64,000 nt of DNA, from NCBI GenBank assembly GCA_963585895.1, contig OY757934.1:41492354-41556353 (forward strand). Direction: 5' to 3'. A program made the position numbers and the translations under genes. Position 1 is the first letter of the stretch, and every line of letters begins with the position of its first letter. Positions 1 to 11,246 of this stretch are shown here, piece after piece. Below the pieces are notes generated by a model that saw only the letters and a list, made by a program, of their open reading frames with translations, ran no database searches and was not told the DNA's origin. Source of the stretch: Sepioteuthis lessoniana (Eukaryota; Mollusca; Cephalopoda; Myopsida; Loliginidae).

Positions 1-46
1 AAACCAAACCAATAGCTCTTTTCAAGTGCTTGCCCATTTGTATTTT

Positions 47-335
47 GATTGATTGATTGATTGATTTTAACGGTATGTCAACACGTGTAAGGTTATTTTT
101 AACCAAGAGGTTAGGAAGTCACTTCATTGTGAATTTTTTGTGGTTGTTTCTTAAGAGTTTTTTTCAAACAGCCTTACCGAATACGAATAATTTTTAAGCA
201 AATCTATTTTACATAAATGGGACCCTAACGGGTACTACCACTCCGAGTCAGAGTCAATCTGGGAGTATTGGCATTAAAAATGTTCTATCCCACCTAGATC
301 ACCAGAATTAGAGCCTCGCGTAGTATATAGTGGAT
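47..335 (-). repeat. Diverged M-family repeat with (GATT)n end
   Basis: A short GATT run leads into a module (TTTTAACGGTATGTCAACAC) that is the reverse-strand tail of family M. It is followed by the TAAGAGTTTTTTTCAAACAG stretch and a decayed block (tactaccactccgagtcaga) seen in the middle of other M copies. The same order recurs at 2872 and 38040. Non-coding. Confidence 0.6.
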
Positions 336-1237
336 GGGACCTGTTCAAATAAATTTATTAACCAGAAGAAATAAGATACGGACGAATTGGATTTTAGAAG
401 AATAAAGTCAGTACATTAAAAAAGTGAAAATTAGTGGAAATGGATTTCTAAAAGAATAAATCGAGGATATTCTTTTTATCTTTTGATAAAATTAGGACAG
501 TCAAAAACGTTATTTGATGAGAAAGTGTTATGGGGACATATTCTCCGAGCTTAGCTCGCTCGTTCCTTACGAGACATTTGACAGACGGACTGCAAGCCGA
601 GCACGGCTAGTACTTCCTTTGTATGACTTCCTTTTTCTGCTAATACAATAACGTTTACCTATCACCCGTTGTTTGAGTAGTTCTTCCACCGGTCTTATCT
701 GAAGACCACAACAGAAAAAAACCCAAAAAAAACGAAAAAAATATATAGTTTCTTTTTGACTGAAAGAAGAGAAAAATCCACGGGCAAATTGTTTTGTCTA
801 CACAAATTGTTTGATAATTATTATTTAGATTGTCCAAAGTATAAAGCAGAAATTGGCAAGCAAGTTCAACTCGGAAGTCAAGGCCTGCCAATCATTTTTT
901 AACCGATATGATTTAAAACGTTTACTAACGTCACCAGGAAAAGAGAAAAAGACCTACCCCTTTTCCAAGCGAAGGTAGAAGGAGAAAAATCAATTAATAG
1001 AACTCCAATAGTAAGGAAGACCAGCCCTTGGTGTAGCAGTGAGATTAAATCGAATATTGTGGAAGGAGTGAAATTAATTTTTGAAATCTAAATTGGGAGA
1101 AAATTGATAGTATCAATTATCTAGCTAACCACCACCCATCGGATGAAAAAAATACATATAAGCAAGAGTTTTCGTCCCTCGCTGGAGACCGGAGGGAGAC
1201 TGGTAGAAAGCAGCTGCAAGACTTCATGTCGCCCAGG
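336..1237. other. No gene seen
   Basis: AT-rich unassigned DNA. The small reading frames here lack family features and codon-like character. A slightly GC-richer patch at 540-630 could not be assigned. Confidence 0.5.
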
Positions 1238-1580
1238 GTTATGGCCTTGTGCCAGACTTCCCAGGGTGGAGAGGCAGAGAAAATCTTGAGAGAATAAATC
1301 CCTTCGAGATGACCTTGCACCAGACGGACCTGGGTATTGAAAAGCGAAGAAAACTAAGACAATACAACTCTTTGTGAGATAACACACTACTTTAAATCAC
1401 CTTGTACCAGACTATCAAAGAACTGAGAAAAACTTAGTGGTAAAGACTGAGAACGACGAACACACCCGCCACTTGAGATTGCCTTGTGGCAGACTATAGA
1501 AAGCGAAAAGAGAAAAGCCTAAAACTAATACGATAATGTGAGGAGCCTTGTGCCTGACTTTGAATGCCGAGAAATTGACT
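1238..1580 (+). repeat. Degenerate tandem repeat, about 5 units of 64-87 bp
   Basis: The motif CCTTGTgCCAGACT recurs at 1245, 1313, 1400, 1482 and 1546. Each occurrence is followed by a purine-rich stretch resembling AAAGCGAAGAGAAAA and an 'actaaga' block. Unit lengths (68, 87, 82, 64) show an old tandem array with indels. No coding frame runs through it. Confidence 0.5.
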
Positions 1581-2871
1581 GACATTTAAATCGTGGATAA
1601 GGTCTCTGTCTATCACTAATAACTTCGGGGAAGGGTGAATGCATGTACCCTTTTTAAAGAAATTTTTTAGACTAAATATTATTATTACAAAGCCGTGTTC
1701 TGTTCTCTGTTTGTTGGTGCTTGAGTATTTTTTTCACTTTCTTAATTGTGCGGTCTCATACGTCCATTCATTGCCTGGGGACTCCGATTCGCGATTGATC
1801 TGCTGTCTAAAAAAATACGTGGGCAGATTAATGGATCGATCGTGCCATCCAATGACATAACCAGCCAAGCGGAACAGTCGGCAGATTGAATGTGGAATCA
1901 TCACAGAGTTTTGAGTAAGTAGGTGTATTGTCACACACGATCAGATGGAGTATAGTGTCATATCCAGGATACACTTTTTTGGTGGGGGGTCATCCGGCCC
2001 CTTTCCGGGCTAACAGGTCTACTCGCTGCCTTCTCTCTGATGATTGACCGCCTGACTAACCCCGTCATTATATATTTTCTGGACGCCCAAATATTTTTCT
2101 TTCTTGCTCAATTCACTTGATTCGTTTCCGCAGTCCTTTGTTTACCTTAACACACAGTTGCAACACGCTGTTTTAAAATCTGCAAACTAACTTGCTGTCA
2201 AAGCTCAATATGTAACAGTTAGATGAATTCGAACTTGAATTTACTTAAATAAATCACTCGGTTAAAAATCCAGTACGTGCTTCTGTACTCATAGAAACGC
2301 ACGTCTCCCAATAAAAGTACGCAATCACATAGAAACTCAACCTGGAAAAAAAATTAAAGAGTAAAAAACAAGCTAACAAACCAGCAAACAAACAAACAAA
2401 CAAACAAAAAACAAAGTAATAAAACAGAATAAGCCATAGCTTTATGTATCATTACCTGTTCAAAGAAAACACCGTAAGTTGCGTTGAGTGATACAAAAAG
2501 ATGAAAGTGTTTCATAAAAAGAACACGATGAAAAAAAAATCAATTGTTGATTATTGAATTCTGAATTCTGGTTGCAAAGACATTTAGTGTGGCGAATCTA
2601 TGAATAAAAGAATAAAAACTAGAAAAAAAAAGAAAAAAGGAAACAAACAAAACAAAAGAAAAAATACAAATTGAAAAAATAAAAGAAACTAAAACATCCT
2701 CCCCCCCCCCAAGACAATGAAAAAGATGAATGTGCTTAAACTTATGAAGAAGAAGAATAAAATATGTGTGATAAAAAAAGAAAGAAAGAAAGGAAAAGAA
2801 GAGTACATTTATTTGATAAAAAGGAAGAAATGTCCCAAAATGTTTCCATTTGAATTAGTTTTTCTTAACCA
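1581..2871. other. No gene seen; simple AT-rich DNA
   Basis: Unassigned sequence with A-rich low-complexity stretches (2340-2830) and a poly-C run at 2701-2710. The two short opposing frames near 1640-1930 show no recognisable family. Confidence 0.5.
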
Positions 2872-3115
2872 GATTGATTGATTGTTTAGTTGATTTTAAC
2901 GGCATATCAACTGATTTGGGGTTAATTTATACATAGAGGTTAGGGAATCGTATTTATTGTCTGTTTATATTTACAATTTTTGTGTCATTGTTTCTTAAGA
3001 TTTTTTGTCACGCAGTCTTATCGAATGTGAACAATTTTAACCAGATCTTTTCAACCTGCAGATGGGACTGAACGGAAGCCTCACCATTAGATACATTTTG
3101 GGAGGGGAGGGGTTT
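2872..3115 (-). repeat. Diverged M-family repeat
   Basis: GATTGATTG is followed by TTTTAACGGCATATCAAC, a GGTT...TACATAGAGGTTAGGGAATCG block, TTGTTTCTTAAGA and AACCAGATCTTTT, the same order as at 47 and 38040. It ends near a small GGAGGGG/CCCCTCC hairpin at 3106-3127. Confidence 0.6.
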
Positions 3116-3257
3116 ACTCACCCCTCCTACAGAAGATACATTCAGTTTGATTTAAGTTCCACCGTCAGGGCGATTTTTAACCAGATCAGCCTTCCCCAAA
3201 ATCTTTTTACTACGACTTGAGCTAAACTAGCGAGTTAAAATTAGATATGTGTGTGTA

Positions 3258-3470
3258 TGTGAGAGAGAGGGGGGGAGTCAGAGAGAGAGAGGGGGGGAAG
3301 AAAGATAGAGAGGGAGAGAGATAGAGAGAGATATATTGAGAGGGGGGAGTCAGAGAGAGAGGGGGCAAAGAAAGATAGAGAGAGAGAGGGAGAGATAGAT
3401 AGAGAGAGATAGAGATAGAGGGGGGAGAGTCAGAGAGAGAGAGGGAAAGAAAGATAGAGAGAGAGAGATA

Positions 3471-3530
<60 letters not shown>
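3258..3530. repeat. Imperfect (GA)n tract with GATA and poly-G interruptions
   Basis: About 270 bases of GA dinucleotides broken by GATA and GGGGGG runs, with a 60-70 bp sub-period (gagggggaaagaaagatag repeated). The Ser/Leu-rich frames on the minus strand are an artefact of this repeat. Confidence 0.9.
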
Positions 3531-4192
3531 AGACAAAACAAACCTTTCAGAATAATCATATCAGTAAAGAACATTGAACTTACATTTAAGTGCGCATCGA
3601 ACAGAAATGACTATTTTCTTGTTTCTGATATCCACTGATACCTTTTTTTAAAAATCTTTTTTAATTGCACTTTCATTTCTATTTCTTTTTTCTCTCAACA
3701 TTTTCTTTTATTCGTTCTTCAATCTACTCCGGGTAACTGATTTTATCCGAAGCTGCACAGCTAAAGAGCTTCATTTTTCAGGTTTGACATGCAAGTAGTG
3801 TCATGTGGAAACTAGCACTCAATAAAAACGAAAAAGTCTACAGAAAAAAAAAAAAACTTCCCCCAAGACACAATCCACATTAGTAAAACGGATTATAGAC
3901 AAAAGACAAAATCAACCATGAAAGACTCTTTAGAAGAAAACACATCTACTAAAGAAATTATGGAACAAATATCAGCGTATAAGTTTTGAAAATAAGCAAT
4001 AGTGGCCCAGAATATAACTTACTTTTTTTTTTCTTTCTTTTTCTGAAGACTCTAACTTAATTCTCCTTCCTCACTTTACAAAAACAAAATTATCTACATC
4101 ATCATCATCATCATTATCAACAACAACAACAACAACAACAACAAATATCTAAAACTTTTTGCTCTTATCTTTATTTTGAAGGCTTCTAGTAA
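3531..4192. other. No gene seen; ATC/AAC microsatellite at 4098-4143
   Basis: AT-rich DNA with a poly-A patch at 3843-3856 and a compound (ATC)n(AAC)n run. No coding signal. Confidence 0.5.
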
Positions 4193-4513
4193 TGTACCTC
4201 TTTGTCGGTGGGACTTAAGATACACCTAGCGTATACGCTGCAGAGGCCCTGCACCCGCTAAAAAAGAATGGGTGTACTGGATATGGAAACTAAACTGCAT
4301 CTGATGGCGAGACTTCAGTTCCGGAGATCTGGGGAGTATAGCTTACGCTAACCCTTGCCATTATTCCCTGGTTCATTCTGACCCTTTGTGTTAGTGCCTA
4401 TTAGGGCCCCATCTCTAGGTCACGTAAAACTTGGTTTGGGTTCTTTATTTTATAGCATATCAACAACCTTCATGGGTTATTTAATGCCAAAGCTATCTTT
4501 GTTGAAGAACAGT
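4193..4513. repeat. Two M-family pieces in opposite orientation
   Basis: 4193-4430 follows the plus-strand order of an M repeat (gcagaggccctgcac, ctgatggcgagacttcag, tattagggccccatctctag). 4432-4513 is the reverse-strand tail module (atagcatatcaacaaccttc then ggttattta). The same inverted pairing occurs at 13 kb and 35 kb. Confidence 0.55.
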
Positions 4514-4982
4514 AGTGACATGACCGATAAAATGAAGCGCAGTTTCTTCCAAGCAGCGGTCGTATCGATACTGCTATATGGATGCACCATATGGACGCTA
4601 ACTAAACTTATGGAGAAAAAGCTTGACGGCAATTACACAAGAATGCTGCGAGTAATATTGAATAAATCCTGGAAACAGCAACCTACAAAGCAGCAGCTGT
4701 ACAGCCACCTACCTCCCATCACGAAAACTATCCACGTTAGACGCACCAGACTGCTGGAGAAGTAGGGACGAGCTCGTAAGTGATGTACTCCAGTGGACAC
4801 CTTCACATGGACGAGCAAAGGCAGGATGTCTAGCTCGAACCTACATACAGTAGCTCTGGGCTGATACTGGATGTAACCCTGAGGACCTGCCAGAAGCAAT
4901 GGACAATAGGGAGGAGTGGCGAGAGAGGGTCAGAAATGTCCGTGCTGATAGCGCGACATGATGATGATGATGATGATGATTT
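4514..4982 (+). pseudogene. RTE-type retrotransposon, 3' fragment with (ATG)n tail
   Basis: A 5'-truncated copy of the RTE element seen intact at 31164-32639. It starts in the C-terminal half (DKMKRSFFQAAVVSILLYGC) and continues through the YTRMLR and HLPPITKTI segments. The frame is lost where about 11 bases are missing before the CWRS motif (near 4750), and an in-frame TAG follows in the TYIQ segment. The copy ends in a CGACATGATGATG tail typical of this family. It is a dead 3' fragment. Confidence 0.85.
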
Positions 4983-5075
4983 GATATAATATGACCGTGT
5001 ACAAAAATCTCTTAAGAAACAAATGCACAAAAAATAACATTATAAATGTACAATGAACGCGATTACTTAACCTTG
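4983..5075 (+). repeat. M-family tail fragment
   Basis: TCTTAAGAAACAAATGCACA and the following ATGTACAATGAACGCGATTA match the tail of the M copy at 23385-23775. Short remnant. Confidence 0.45.
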
Positions 5076-5605
5076 TTTATTTTAGTGTGTTGTTATATAC
5101 TATTCTAAAAAGCATCTTTTTCTTTCCACATTTTTTCTCTCAACATCACTCTTGCTTTTGCCGTTTGTTTCTCCTCCTGCAATACATCTGTCTGTATTTC
5201 TTGCTGTCATTCCTTTTTCCCTTCTGTCTATTCAAACTTTATTTCTTCGTTGCTAGCAGACGATAACCGTTGAATCATTATTTTTCTACTAACCTAGTTA
5301 AATCATTTTCGCCCTACTTCTTCATTCAACTGGTTTTCTTAGTCAAAGTCAAGTGGGGAGGATGGAAGAGTTGGAGAGGAGTTGGAGAGGAGTAGGCGCG
5401 GGTGGCGCTAGAAAGAAGATCGAAGTGCTTCTAATCACGAAATGTAAATCCCACCTGCTACTTCTGCAAAGAAAATAGAGGAAAATTCTCATCTCACACC
5501 TTTTAGTCACGTGTTTCAATTAACTTGCAGACAGCGATGCATCTTTCTTTTAGTTTCTTAACAGTACTTCCATCCTCACCTTTATTATTACCTAGTTTTT
5601 CACCC
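5076..5605. other. No gene seen
   Basis: Pyrimidine-rich (5100-5230) and unassigned DNA without a recognisable repeat or reading frame. Confidence 0.5.
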
Positions 5606-7060
5606 CAGCATTAACTGGAGTCTTTCACTGGAGTCTGAGCGACAGCAAGTCTCCTCAAGTCTCCTGGACTTTTGTGAGCATTCTTGCTGACTTTAATGCA
5701 GGGGTCTGAAAGGTCTCCATTCTTCCTCTGATTTTTCAGTCACTTCAGTGGGGTTTTTTTTCCAAGCCTTTGGGGACGTCCAAAGCACATCAATTATAAT
5801 GGGTATCACCGTCACCTTCATGTTCCACTACCTTTTTCAGCTCTCTGGCAAGATCTAGGTATTTGTCTAACTTTTCGTCTTCTTTTATTTTGACTTTGAA
5901 ACTGACAGGAACGAAAAAATCAACAAGATTTCAAGTTCTTTTTGTGGCAATCAAGTTTGGTTTTCTGGCCGGGATTAGGCGATCCGTTTGTAACTCAAAA
6001 GATAAATTCATGCGTCTCATTCTCTCAAATGGATTATGTTTTTTTTTTTGCATATGCCATTTGGTTGTTTGGTTGAATTTCAATTTTTTGCACAATTCCC
6101 AGCAGATTACCTTCTCCACCCAATCATCTTTAGTCTTGTATTCTTTTTGTTTTAGTTTGCTATATTCTCTTATTATATAATTAGCTCTCCCATATCTGTC
6201 GCTAAATAACGTACACAGGCTATTCTGTTGTATATAATCAATTTTTACTTTGATATAATTATTTCTTTTGGCATTATTTTGTGCTACTAATAAAAGAGAT
6301 TCAGTTTCTCTGTTGAGGTTTCCCTTTTTATCTCTGTTCGATTCTTTTTGTGTGTAATCTCCCGAGTTTTCTGTTTGAAGTAACTATAAATGTATTTTTC
6401 TTACAATCGTTGTTTTCTAGAGTTTGTTGTTTTACTAATTAACCTTATTTTGAAATTCTGCTGTAATTTTGCAGTAATTAGTCTTTATTTGCTCTTTTTT
6501 TTAGGAATTACTCGAATCCTTTAGTTGTTGCCTCTACGCAATCTTCAGTGCTAGCGAGCCCTCTTCCTTCTCTTCTTGACAGATGGAGTCAATGTCATCA
6601 CTTGAGTGTAAGGGCTTATGCATCGTCCTTGTCCTTTTGTCCATTCATTTGAGTTCCTCCCCTGTCTATTTGTCTGAGTTCCTCCCCTGTTCATTTGAAG
6701 AACGGTCCGGAGTCTGCCCAAGTATTTATTCCTTGGATAAGATTTCTGCTACACAGTTTACTTTCGAGAGGTTTTCTCGTTCTTCTGAGGTGCTCTTTTC
6801 TTACTTTCACTTTCATTTTGGTTTTTTTGATGGTATCCGCTTCCAATATTCCCAGTTACTAGTAATTTTCTTTCTCTGCAAGAGTTCTGATGCTTTCCTG
6901 ATTTTGCAGTTACATTCTTTCCGTTGTATCTCTTATCAACTTTTTCATTATAAGCACGGTACAATTTTTAAACCTAATTTCATTCCTATATCCTATCTGT
7001 ATATTCTTACAGTTTATGTAAGGGTTTCTAGTTCTTTTTTTTTTATATTTTTGGCAAATC
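5606..7060 (-). pseudogene. R4-A non-LTR retrotransposon copy A (decayed)
   Basis: Reading on the minus strand, this is an old copy of the element best preserved at 50975-52699. Recognisable pieces, 3' to 5', are the GGAGTCTGAGCGACAGCAAG terminus (5638), the endonuclease region (5930-6130, 'ggccgggattaggcgatccg'), and fragments matching the linker and post-RT region (6560-6760) and RT region (6820-7040). Many frameshifts and several hundred bases of divergence remain between them. The 5' side stops directly at the TTA tract at 7061. R4/Dong-type elements carry an RT followed by a restriction-like endonuclease in one frame; this copy cannot encode either. The 185-codon frame on the plus strand here is an antisense shadow. 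Confidence 0.7.

Positions 7061-7130
<70 letters not shown>
7061..7130. repeat. (TTA)n tract between two R4-A copies
   Basis: Uninterrupted TTA repeat of 70 bases. The 3' end of R4-A copy B abuts its right side and the truncated 5' end of copy A its left side. This matches the (TAA)n insertion preference described for the Dong element of Bombyx. Confidence 0.9.
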
Positions 7131-7132
<2 letters not shown>

Positions 7133-7651
7133 CTCAGTAGAGCTTTTCACATCAGCGTTAGCCGATGGTTTTTCACTGGAGTCTGAGTGACAGCAAGTCT
7201 CCTCAAGTCTCCAGGACTGTTCTTAGTATTCTGGCCGTTCTCAATAATGTTGTCGTTTGGATGGTCTCCACTCGTCCGCCAACTTCCAAGTCCTCTAGTC
7301 CCTTTAGTAATCCTTTAGTTATTGTTCCAAATGCACCGATTACAATTGGTATAATTGTCACCTGCATGTTCCACAGTTTTTTCAATTCCCTAGCAAGGTC
7401 GAGGTACTTATCCTTCTTTTCCCTTTCTTTCAGTTTTATTCTGTGGTCAGCCGGGACAGCAAAGTAGTCTTTTTTGCAAGTTCTCTTTTTTTTTGTTGAT
7501 TATTATTAAGTCTGGTCTTCTGGCCGGGATTAGGTGATCCGTTTGTACTTTAAAGTCCCATTGGAATTTATGTGTGTCATTTTCTAGGACAGGTGCTGGG
7601 TTGTGCATATACCATTTGTTTGTATGGTCAAATTTAAATTTCTTACACATT
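7131..7651 (-). pseudogene. R4-A copy B, 5'-truncated, endonuclease domain
   Basis: The minus strand encodes the C-terminal part of an R2/R4-type protein. In order it reads YMHNPAPVLEN, a QTDHLIPARRPDL segment with the PD motif of the restriction-like endonuclease (about 7530-7490), then across a frameshift in an A-run FAVP-DHRIKLKE, LWNMQVTIIPIVIGAFGTIT and a 'LLRTARILRTVLET' terminus. The 3' non-coding end is TCACATCAGCGTTAGCCGAT reversed, lying next to the TTA tract. The 5' truncation point is at about 7651. Frameshifted, so not functional. Confidence 0.85.
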
Positions 7652-8238
7652 ATTAACTCCAATTTTCTTTAATATTTTAATCTTTAGCTGCTTTTTAAAT
7701 TCTAATTCATATCATGTGACCATTTGATGAAAGAAGGGAACGATGGAGATTTGAAACAATAAAGGATAGGCTTTATATGAAATTCAAACATACCTTTCCT
7801 TTGACTTTATGGTTTAGTTTCTTTGTTTAATGGCATATGAATTATTGTAGGTTATTTAATGCTAAAGCCACCTTTGTAGAAGATCAGTAGTGATACTATT
7901 TAACCCATAGCTGTGAGGATAAGGAGGTTCATGCCTTTCCTCAGGGTATGAGACTGAAGGGTTTATACTCGCTTACTTCGAGGTCCCAGTCCAGCCCTTT
8001 AGACATTAGGCCTCAGGGACTCCTTTCATTAGCTTCGAGAAAGTATGTTAACGCCTATTGATCTACGAAGAGGCATTGATTAGCTGTAGCTCGAGTCAAA
8101 CAGTATTCAGCGCCATAACTGTTATTAGTTGCCCACTAGTCGTATGAACGACTTACCTATGGGGTGCACAAATATCTTATGCATCACCCTAACTAGGGAT
8201 GCAGGCTGAATATCAAACTCTACATCCTTCACATGTTA
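7652..8238. other. No gene; M-tail fragment at 7805-7905
   Basis: Contains a reverse-strand M tail (TTTAATGGCATATGAATTAT then ggttatttaatgctaaagcc) followed by unassigned DNA. Nothing coding seen. Confidence 0.45.
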
Positions 8239-8250
8239 ACCATTAGAAAC

Positions 8251-9293
8251 ATTGCCCAGTCGGCTGGGGCTGTAGAGTACACTGGGTTAAATAGAACTAA
8301 CGGCATACTTATGCTAAACTGAATTGTTTGACTAAACTGAATAGCTTTAAATAGAAATGTTTTTGACAAACTGTTCTTACATTTAAACTGAATTATTTGA
8401 AATGGAACATTTTTTTTTACATTGAAACTATACTTACACTTAACGGAATTGTTGCCCAGTCAGCTGGGGCTGTAGAGTACACTGACTGCTTCTCTGCAGA
8501 GGGGTAAGACCCCCCCAACGAGTGTCCTAGATATGGCACTAAACAATCTGATGGTGAGGTTCCAGCAATTCTGGAGCTTTGGGGAATGCGGAAAACCCCT
8601 TTATTGCCATCGCTCCCAGGTCCACTCTGGCCCGGAGTGGCAGCACCTGATAGGGCCCTATCTATGGGTTAAATAGAACTAACGGTATACTTACGCTAAA
8701 ATGAATTGAGTAAACTGAATAGCTTAAAAAAGAAACGTTTTTGAGAATTAAACCGTAATTACACTTAAACTGCGTGCTTATGCTTAACTGAATTATTTCA
8801 AATAGAACTGTTTTTCGACATTAAAACTGTATTTACACTTAACTGAATTGTTACATATAACTGCTTGAATAGTTTGAAATGGAAATGTTTTTGACAATTA
8901 AACTGTGTACTTATGCTAAACTGAACTGTTTTCAATAGTACAGATTATTTACATAAAAATGGATTTGGCGTTAAATAACCTACAAAGGTTGATATGCCAT
9001 AAAACCAAACAAACCAACCATTAACGGAATTGTTTAATATTGAACTGTTTTGACATTTAACTGTGTGTAAACAACATCTGCAATTATACTTAACTGATTT
9101 AGCTGAATTAGAACTAGTTGACTAAACAGAATAACATGAAATGTTTTTCGCAATTAAACTGTACTCATATTTAAACTGCATACTTATGCTAAACTGAAAT
9201 GTTTGAAATAGAACTATTTTCATAAAAATGGATTTGGCGTTAAATAACCTACAAAGGTTGATATGCCATAAAACCTAAACAACTAATCAACCA
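8251..9293 (+). mobile_element. M element (outer copy) with 12-bp target duplication
   Basis: It starts with the M head (GCCCAGTCGGCTGGGGCTGT) and ends with the tail TTGATATGCCATAAAACC plus an AACC-like run. The direct repeat ACCATTAGAAAC at 8239-8250 and 9294-9305 is a perfect 12-bp target duplication. The head jumps from 'gtagagtacact' straight to 'gggttaaatagaac', so this copy lacks the middle of the head region. A second M element is inserted in it at 8454-9020. No coding capacity. Confidence 0.85.
8454..9020 (+). mobile_element. M element (inner copy) with 14-bp target duplication
   Basis: The complete head (gcccagtcagctggggctgt, gcagaggggtaagacccccc, caatctgatggtgaggttcc), the block ctatctatgggttaaatag, internal CTGAAT/AACTG subrepeats and the tail atggatttggcgttaaataa are all present. 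The flanking repeat TTAACGGAATTGTT at 8440-8453 and 9021-9034 is perfect. It lies inside the outer M element. Confidence 0.88.
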
Positions 9294-9305
9294 ACCATTA
9301 GAAAC

Positions 9306-9699
9306 TACGTGACACTGCAAATTCAGAATAACACAACGGTATGTTCAATGAAAATAAATACAGCAATGTCCCAATTTTTAAAATATTTCAAGACGAGTTT
9401 ACTCGAGATAAGTCGGTAAGGCATTCTTCTACATTTAAATAAAAGCAGCCGAAACAGAAAAAAAAAAGAAAAGAAAGTAATCAACAGATGAATTTATGTT
9501 TAAACAAAAAACAATTGTTGAAATCGTATAATTATTTGAAAAGTGATCGAGATAGCACCTGCCATTCTCTTGAAGCGGTGCTACAAAATCAGATGTCAAA
9601 ATCGACCGATCAACTTTCTGGAATTAAGCTGGACTTACTAAAATACCGTTGACAAAAACTTACCGTCATTTCTCCAAACAGGCAAATTGGTGCATATAT
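9306..9699. other. No gene seen
   Basis: AT-rich unassigned DNA with no family motif. Confidence 0.45.
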
Positions 9700-9893
9700 A
9701 TATCATCACCATCATGTCGTGCCGCTAGCACGGATATCCCTGACCCTCTCTCGCCACTTTTCCCTATCGTTCATCGCCTCTGGCAGGTCTTCAGGGCTAC
9801 ATCCCGTATCCTCACAAAGCTGCTGTATGTATGTTTTAGCTGGTCGTCCTGCTTTTGTTCGCCCATATGTGGGGGTCCATAGGAGTACATATA
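9700..9893 (-). pseudogene. RTE 3' fragment
   Basis: ATCATCACCATCATGTCGTG is the reversed ATG tail. It is followed by sequence that on the minus strand encodes the last segment of the RTE protein (ARTYIQ..., EDTGC-PEDLPEAMNDRE). Truncated at 9893, where (TA)n(GA)n begins. Confidence 0.85.
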
Positions 9894-9910
9894 TATATAT
9901 ATATATATAT

Positions 9911-9951
<41 letters not shown>
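9890..9951. repeat. (TA)n(GA)n microsatellite
   Basis: A TA run followed by a GA run, directly at the truncated edge of the RTE fragment. Confidence 0.95.
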
Positions 9952-9955
<4 letters not shown>

Positions 9956-10139
9956 TATATATTTAATCATTGCATTTAAATACCACATTATCTACAGAGA
10001 GAGTGTTCTACGTCTGGGATTGGGCATATACAAGCAGTATAACACAGAAAAGGAAATCACATATTACTACTGTCACGTGATGGCTCACGGAGACGAGGAG
10101 GTGGGAATGACAATCCCCCCCCCCCCGTTGAACTAACAT

Positions 10140-10480
10140 TATCTAGGAGTCAAAAAGTGACCGTTAGGAGAGAATGTGGGTCACGCAGATGTTCGCACTT
10201 AAGTGACCTTGGGTCGCCGGACATCGGAAGGGGAAAGAAAAAAGAAGCCAAATGATTGGCGGGGGGACCCCAAACGGAAGTGGGGTTCCCTTCCCCTCAG
10301 CGGAAGTAAATACAAAAAAAGGTAGTTTTTGAGCAACGCTCGTGGCAGACGGACGATAGCCATTTTGCTCCGGGCTAAAGACAAAAAGACTGAGACACGA
10401 AGAACTCCAAAATCCTTCAAGCCAGCATTAAAAACAGTACAAAGTCTATTAGCCCGTGAAAGAAGAGAAATTCTCCAGTG
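10140..10480. other. GC-rich unassigned block
   Basis: Markedly richer in GC and CpG than its surroundings. It holds TGACCTTGGGTCGCCGG, a short complementary pair (GGGGACCCC) and GCCATTTTGCTCC. No protein family is evident in the minus-strand frame. It could be a solo LTR or other unknown repeat, or a regulatory island. Confidence 0.3.
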
Positions 10481-10889
10481 GAACCCCGTCAAAAAAATAA
10501 GATAAGTAACTTTGGGACATTTTTCCGTTACACCCAAATTTTGTTACCACTCTCTCTCTCAATTCGAAAAAGGATAAAAGCTAAGAAAAGACATTTATAT
10601 TCATGGACTATCCTATAATATATTTTGACACTTTGAACATATATATATATATAACCGTAGTAAAGAACCTATGTATTTTCATTTTACCATGTGGTCTATG
10701 TTATTATTTCATGCTTTCCTTTCAGCTTCTATTCACCTTACATTATCTTGTTTAGAACTGTCCTATTAATTCCTAAAGTATCACATGGGAAACCGGAGTT
10801 GCCGACTACTACAACAACATTAATATTATTACAACTAAGACCTATAGGCTCGTATTCTTCTATTATCTAAGGGAAAGAAGTTTAGCGGC

Positions 10890-11115
10890 CTGGTGGGTGT
10901 GTGATAGTGTGAAATTTTGGACCCCTTTGCCAGCGGTGGCCAGTCTGGCCCTAAATTATTCCCTCATGTAATATGCCAGTTCTTATCTGCCTGAGAAAAG
11001 AACTCTGAACAGGACTTATTTCTGTAGGGGATCAAATGCCAACCTGCCCCGTCTTCACACGTGCGAAAATAAAGTCCCATTTTGGGATTTTAGTCAATTT
11101 CCCCGTCACACTACT
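10890..11115 (+). repeat. Possible solo LTR-like segment
   Basis: The GC-richer block is bracketed by TAGTGTGA (near 10905) and TCACACTA (near 11105), with AATAAA about 45 bases before the right end. That is an LTR-like arrangement, but I see no matching target duplication or second copy. Confidence 0.2.
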
Positions 11116-11200
11116 AATACATTATTCGCTTGATAGAATGAGCGCGAAGTGAAAACTTAGAACTATTAGTCGTAATACGTGGTTTCCATTTCAGTATTAC

Positions 11201-11201
11201 A

Positions 11202-11245
<44 letters not shown>
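11201..11245. repeat. (TATC)n microsatellite
   Basis: About 11 TATC/CTAT units. A second run lies at 11392-11450 (TATC, then TA, then GA), and GATT (11755-11781) and GATA (11792-11816) runs follow. Confidence 0.95.

Positions 11246-11246
<1 letters not shown>

Noticed and set aside
3222..3574. Ser/Leu-rich proteins
   Set aside because: Antisense translation of the GA-rich tract.
6583..7140. 185-codon plus-strand frame ending in poly-Leu
   Set aside because: It is antisense to a decayed R4-A copy, and its C-terminus is the (TTA)n tract read as leucine.
10199..10537. 112-codon minus-strand protein
   Set aside because: No recognisable domain and arbitrary start. It lies in a GC-rich block where long frames are expected by chance.
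10890..11115. Confident solo LTR call
   Set aside because: The inverted TAGTGTGA/TCACACTA ends and AATAAA are suggestive, but there is no target duplication or second copy, so it was kept only as a low-confidence feature.
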